DNA from: Siphonodentalium dalli
Lineage: Eukaryota; Mollusca; Scaphopoda; Gadilida; Siphonodentaliidae
Assembly: GCA_032622095.1 (NCBI GenBank)
Contig: CP136061.1
Coordinates: 258,448,077-258,512,076 of the forward strand
Direction: 5' to 3'
Length of the DNA stretch: 64,000 bases
The notes beneath the pieces were generated by a model. It was not told the origin of the DNA, did not search any database, and worked only from the letters and a program-made list of their open reading frames with translations. Shown one piece after another: positions 59,126 through 64,000 of this stretch. Every line of letters begins with the position of its first letter. Within the stretch, counting starts at the first letter, position 1. The position numbers and the translations under genes are program-made.

Positions 59126-59639
59126 GCCATGTCTGTAAACCTCACGTCCAGTGCTTTTGTATGAGCATTGAAGGCACGGGCGTCTTAGTTGTTGAAAATA
59201 TTCATATTTGTTCCAATCACCGTAAACAGAAAAACATTAAAACGCATACAGTTTCGTTCATATATACCATGACCATCGCGTAAACAGCATGCTATCATAA
59301 AGACCTACTATATTTTAACTAAGCAAGTGCCTGATTGTGTTACAGAAGACAGCACAGTGTTACTGGCTAATCACACACAAATTATATAAACGCTCTTTAT
59401 TAGTTCCATTTTAGGAATTCAGCAACAAATAACGCTCTTTATGTTTACCATCATAATATAAACAAACACCAGGAAAGTAACCTTTTATGCTTTTGTTTAC
59501 ATAACAATGGTCCAACATATGGCAATAACATACTGTTTATGCGATATTTCTCATTTGTATACAGACAAAGTCTGTCTACATTTTAATATTCTTTCTGTTT
59601 GTGGAGGTTTTTGACCGGTGGAAATATTTTCACAGCATA

Positions 59640-59920
59640 CCCACCGCCAAGGCCAACCGTACCTTTAATGAAATACGTTCACGAAACAAGACAGAAAAGT
59701 CACATAATATATATTATGGCAGATATGAAGATCATACATGTATGATGAAAATACAATTTATTTCGTTCAGGCAAATTGTCCGTTTGTTGTCTTTAAAGCT
59801 ATCGTATGTGACGCCGATAATTTTTCTTCGATCCCTGTGCTTGAAATTGAAATGTCAATTCAATAGACTTCCTAACAACAACAACGTTCGTCCCGATACA
59901 GGAGGGTTGGTTGGCTGAGA
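59640..59920 (+). repeat. Dispersed repeat C, copy 1
   Basis: Matches 63058-63290 (ATGATGAAAATACAATTT, TTGAAATGTCAATTCAATAG, TAACAACAACAACGTTCGTC). Copy 1 has a 105-codon frame of no recognisable kind. Confidence 0.8.
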
Positions 59921-60486
59921 TTCAGAGTCGATTCAGCCTATAAGGCAATTAGTTTAACATAGAAATGTCGGTCGAACACATGCACAACGAACGGTCGTGC
60001 GTCACAAAGAAACCAAACTTGCTTTGATGGGTAAGGTCCAATACAACCCTGCTGCTTCAAAAGATACAACATACTGAGATCTAAATAAACATTTACCAAC
60101 AATGACAAACTTCCTGTTGCCGGATGATCGTTGCCGGATGATCGTTGTGGATGATCGTAGCGGATGTCTTCTTCTAAATGCGATTGCAAGTTAAGGTTTG
60201 TAGTCGATCGAGATGCTTGTGTTTAGCTGATGCAACTTCATTCGTTACGCCCACGGGTTCGTCATTATTATAACAACAAACATAACACAACAAATTAATT
60301 TGAGGTGGTAACTAGTTGTATGTTAGGTCCTAGCATCACTGTGCTCTATTATTTATGTGTCAAGATCAATTCAACTTTGGGTTTATTTTTCGTCGGAAAT
60401 AATCTCAAAATTGTACGCCCATTTTACTTCTATACCTTATACTAGCCATGACCCTGTTTCGTATGTTGTAGAATGTAGGACACAAT

Positions 60487-60819
60487 TTAACTCTTTACCC
60501 AACAGAACGGCCATGTGCCAATGCATTCTCTTATATATGCGAGTCGACCATAGGTCGCCTCGCATATATAAGAGAATGCATTGGCTTAACACATATTAAA
60601 TATGATAAAATTGTCAAAGAATGTAGAAAAATATTATAAAAATTGTTAAAAAATATTATAAAAATGTTTTTAGGCCAATGCATTCTCTTATATATGCGAG
60701 GCGACCTATGGTCGACTCGCATATATAAGAGAATGCATTGGCACAGGGCACAATTGTAACCATCACAATGTGGTCAACGAACCGGTTCCAATGATATCCA
60801 TATTGGTATGGTTCTATTG
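60487..60819 (+). mobile_element. piggyBac-like MITE P7, right end truncated
   Basis: TTAACTCTTTACCCAACAG, two hairpins and spacer as in P4 and P5. The long right arm stops after GGTATGGTTCTATTG, so the terminal ~70 bp are missing. Confidence 0.85.
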
Positions 60820-61247
60820 TGAAATGACGAATTCAATTATAAGAAATAACTCTTGTTTCGATTAAGTTTATGATTTATAACTAAACAATTTGCAGACAAA
60901 TACACTACAATGTGCGTCTTCGAACTTTTTGGTTATAACTGCATAACCTTAATGGAAACAATAGTTATTTCTTAATTCAATAAATATATTTTGGTAAATT
61001 TCTGCGATACCATTAACCTCTCAAGCTTATGGGTCCAAATATATTGCTACGCGCATTGGCCTACGGCCTAATTCTTTTGAAATATGTGCCACCCAACTGA
61101 GTTTGACCCTCAAATATTCACAATCACCGGCACTCGAAACATATATATACACATATAGCTAGGATGTGCTATTTATAAAGTAAAATAATAAAGTAATACA
61201 TAGACCCACCTTGTAACAAATACTACAATCCTATTTATAATTATGTA
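60820..61247. other. Unassigned AT-rich stretch
   Basis: Nothing recognised. Confidence 0.35.
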
Positions 61248-61578
61248 CCTTGTAAAATCGTACATACATGTAGACTCACCTTGTAAACTCATGCATATAC
61301 TCACATTGTAAAATCATACATATACTCACCTTGTAAAATCATACAGAAACTCACCTTGTAAAATCATGCATATACTCACATTGTAAAATCATACATATAC
61401 TCACCTTGTAAAATCATACAGAAACTCACCTTGTAGAATCATTAATAGACTCATCTTGTAAAATCATACATATACTCACCTTGTAAAACCATACATACAC
61501 GCACATCGTAAAATCAGACATAACACACTTTGTAAAATCAGACAACGACTCACCTTGTAAAACCCTACATAGACTGTC
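61248..61578. repeat. 25-bp minisatellite, ~13 copies
   Basis: Units ACTCACCTTGTAAAATCATA plus five bases, with scattered variants. Confidence 0.95.
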
Positions 61579-61854
61579 CTTTTAATAAATATCCATATCT
61601 GTCTCGTCTTGAAGGCAGACCTTTTGCACAAATTCACCGTAAACTACTGGCACTGCAGTCTCGGCATATACATGACAAGTTTGCCAATCTGTTTATATTT
61701 AAATGAAACTAGAGTGGGGCACAATGCGTGTATAGTATTAAAATCCAACACAACTGACATGGTATTGTTGCATCCCTGTTAACATTGACATATCATAAAT
61801 AAATGAAACCGAGAGGTGTGAGTGTCGTACTGTATACTCACTATTACAACTGAC

Positions 61855-61990
61855 CAGCTTGAATTATACAAAGAGAATATTGTCTCTGGAAAACGTAATG
61901 ACAGTATGGCGTGCATAAAATGGTGCTTGTCCGCAGGAAATTATTGCTGTTTGTGCTGTTTTACGTCTATATATGACAGTGTATCGTTAT
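61855..61990 (+). other. Possible PAN-like coding fragment
   Basis: The frame reads NIVSGKRNDSMACIKWCLSA and continues to a further cysteine cluster. The C-x3-C-L spacing resembles the PAN segment of lectin 1 (MDCGGRCLKNVGC), but the following SFSYN-type strand is missing and splice sites are weak. Confidence 0.2.
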
Positions 61991-62511
61991 CTACATTAAA
62001 GAATCTACCGTTCAGTTATATATGCTTTGTCATAAGCTTTGGCGTCTAGATATTAGATGATGGTCCGCCTCCAGTAAGAAACATCGCAGCATATTTGATT
62101 GGTCAGAGAGCCGCGCTAAATATTCCATGTTTACGTCAAGAGCCGTCAGCATGAGGGAAACCAAGACAACTTGGCTTTGTCGTCTCTCGATGGCCTGCTT
62201 TATTCGTGACGTCGTTTGCGTTGAAGAACGTTATGGAGAGAGAGATCGGAATTTTTTACATTTTCTGCTGATCATTCATCGATATAAATGTCAAATTGCT
62301 ATGAATGACCAGGACTGTCGGTATAGCACTCCCATGTTTTCCTTTTCACTAAGTCGGAACTCTAAACATGATGAAATTTATTCAATACAAGTATAAACAA
62401 GTAAACAGGCAGTCACGGAGCTATATGTAATACATCTTTGCACTATGCGTGCGTGTATGGTGCGAGAGTGCATAAGAAGAGTGTCAGTTCTAAGAGAGAC
62501 TGGCCTCTTAC

Positions 62512-62536
62512 AATATATATATATATATATATATAT
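62512..62536. repeat. (AT)n microsatellite
   Basis: About 24 bp of alternating AT. Confidence 0.9.
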
Positions 62537-62584
62537 TCTCTTTATACGATTCTTCGTATACGACTAACATGTATGTTTCGCTGA

Positions 62585-62800
62585 CAAATACCGTTCAGTG
62601 GTTGGCTCGACAATATCAACATAAATGAGTCCATAGACGTAGGTCCATATTGGATCTATAATAGCTACCCGACCCCTTCCGACATATGTTCTATATGGCC
62701 CATATTTCATGAGCCTGCATGTATTGACATGTCGATGTCTAGACGCTGTTTTACCAAGTGCCTGCTATTTCAAAATGGATGTGTTTATTCTGCATGTCAG
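62585..62800 (+). other. Possible cysteine-rich exon
   Basis: Open frame from 62585 to a donor-like CAG|GTAAAT at 62800/62801. The end reads MSRRCFTKCLLFQNGCVYSA, with a C-x3-C-L-x5-C pattern like PAN modules. It would end in phase 0, unlike the lectin exons, and no partner is seen. Confidence 0.22.
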
Positions 62801-63057
62801 GTAAATTATTTGTATGTGGATAAATGGGGTGTTATGATAGAATGGGTAGCTGCGTTGGCTACCCCTTCTCTCATAGCACTCTTACATCTGAGTTTAAAGC
62901 GGTCCCAATACTCATGTTTTCCAAATTGCATTGCTATCTGAACACAACACGAAACGAAGATACACAATACACGTTTTGTTGAAATCATGGCGTTTGAATT
63001 TATGATATGTGTGTATATGTATGTATATGTATGTATCATGGTTTCGTATGCTATTTT

Positions 63058-63290
63058 ATGAAATACGGTCACGAAACAGGACAAGTCACAAGATATATAT
63101 TATGATAGATATAAAGTTAATATGATGAAAATACAATTTCTTTGGCTCGTGCAATTTGTCCTTGTGATTGCTTCCAAAGCTAACACATGTGATGCCGATA
63201 AGTCGCCTGTGTTTTAAATTGAAATGTCAATTCAATAGACTTTCTAACAACAACAACGTTCGTCCCGGCACAGAACGGTTGATTTATTAT
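63058..63290 (+). repeat. Dispersed repeat C, copy 2, with a short signal-peptide-like frame
   Basis: Second copy of the repeat at 59640. The ATG at 63124 opens 31 codons (MMKIQFLWLVQFVLVIASKA, then TCDADKSPVF and stop at 63214) that look like a secretory signal, but there is no donor site and the other copy has lost the pattern. Confidence 0.5.
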
Positions 63291-64000
63291 TATGCTTGCC
63301 TATAAAACTTGGCGGATAGTTACCGAAACGTAAATCGTCGTATGTACATGTATATGTTAGAAGCTATAGTGAAATCGCGTTTTGTTATTTCATTGTGGCT
63401 TTTTGTTATTTCACTGTAACTTGCCGAATGACGTCACGACGTCACCCCTTTAAAGAGGTTTGCTACCTATCAGCCGATCGGTGTAAGATATTTGAGTCAA
63501 CAAGGTGTTACTTTCCATGTAGGTCTTATTGTTTGATGTGTTGTGTTTTTAACAATGAAAACGCTGCATAATTTAGCAACTTTAAGCATTAATAAGGCGC
63601 ATATAATAAAAAGAACACCTACAGTTGTTGTTTGAATACATGAAACATCTCATTTGTATCAGGAGAGAAATATCGAATTTTCATTCGCGTCTTGCAACCG
63701 CTCGTGAAAACTCCTGAAAATTCCAGACACTCATGAAATATGTCAAACAAATATTGTAGGTAATCTATATATAATGCATTGATATTGTCCCAAAACAGTC
63801 GACTCTATTCATTATTCGAATATGCGCTCGTAGAGTTGGTCGAATATTCTAATGTCGAATGTTCGGAATACAGAACACTATATAGCCCAAGGCCCCATAC
63901 TATAGCTATAACGGTTTCGCGACTGGTGCTAACAACCATACATTACCACAACGTATGTGGATTCATTAAATTTGCTGCTAACATTGTCAGTTATAAAACA
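63291..64000. other. Unassigned end of window
   Basis: No exon recognised. TGACGTCACGACGTCAC at 63429-63445 is a doubled CRE-like site in AT-rich DNA. Confidence 0.35.

Noticed and set aside
54952-59138. Many 60-106-codon frames over the satellite on both strands
   Set aside because: They repeat with the satellite period on both strands and look like nothing known; they are products of the array.

Overview
The window looks like nuclear DNA of an invertebrate animal, most likely a marine mollusc such as a bivalve. It is AT-rich and intron-bearing. It carries two small C-type lectin genes split into phase-1 exons and is dominated by transposon remnants, palindromic MITEs, a tRNA-derived SINE with a (TCAA)n-type tail, minisatellites and a 160-bp-monomer satellite. 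The taxonomic call is inference from repeat style and lectin architecture; no species marker was found.

Layout. 1-5.7 kb: repeats only (45-bp minisatellite, palindromic hairpin elements, dispersed direct and inverted repeats). 5.8-15.3 kb: lectin gene 1 on the + strand, with a signal peptide plus PAN/Apple exon (5817-6072), a first CTLD half (12960-13166) and a second CTLD half with stop (15053-15261). Its 6.9-kb first intron holds a ~1-kb-armed inverted repeat broken by two transposons. 15.4-24.5 kb: piggyBac-like MITEs, a decayed conserved-family fragment and a tandem repeat field. 24.5-47.1 kb: lectin gene 2 on the + strand, with a type II signal-anchor exon (24532-24685), a first CTLD half present twice in a near-identical 3,637-bp tandem duplication (33349-33570 and 36986-37207), and a final CTLD half with stop (46837-47060). 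A minus-strand LTR retrotransposon (38224-44384) sits in the intron after the duplication. It keeps gag, protease and the integrase tail but has lost reverse transcriptase, RNase H and the integrase core. 47-53.5 kb: MITEs, ~250-bp and ~115-bp tandem repeats and a non-LTR retrotransposon remnant. 53.5-59.1 kb: satellite with higher-order structure (3-mer units of ~484 bp, then 6-mer units of ~962 bp). 59-64 kb: repeats, another MITE, and very weak hints of PAN-like or signal-peptide exons.

How the parts fit. The lectins share one design: every internal exon boundary is phase 1, so N-terminal modules (secreted PAN or membrane anchor) and CTLD halves can be exchanged or duplicated without breaking frame. 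Gene 1 predicts a secreted 223-residue PAN-CTLD protein. Gene 2 predicts a 199-residue type II membrane CTLD protein (longer if both duplicated exons are used). Both CTLDs carry a non-canonical third-loop motif (EPH or DPH) and lack WND. Innate recognition or adhesion is the family expectation, not something shown here.

Most other short open frames are chance or lie inside repeats. Exon limits are read from splice consensus and phase only; transcripts are needed to confirm them.
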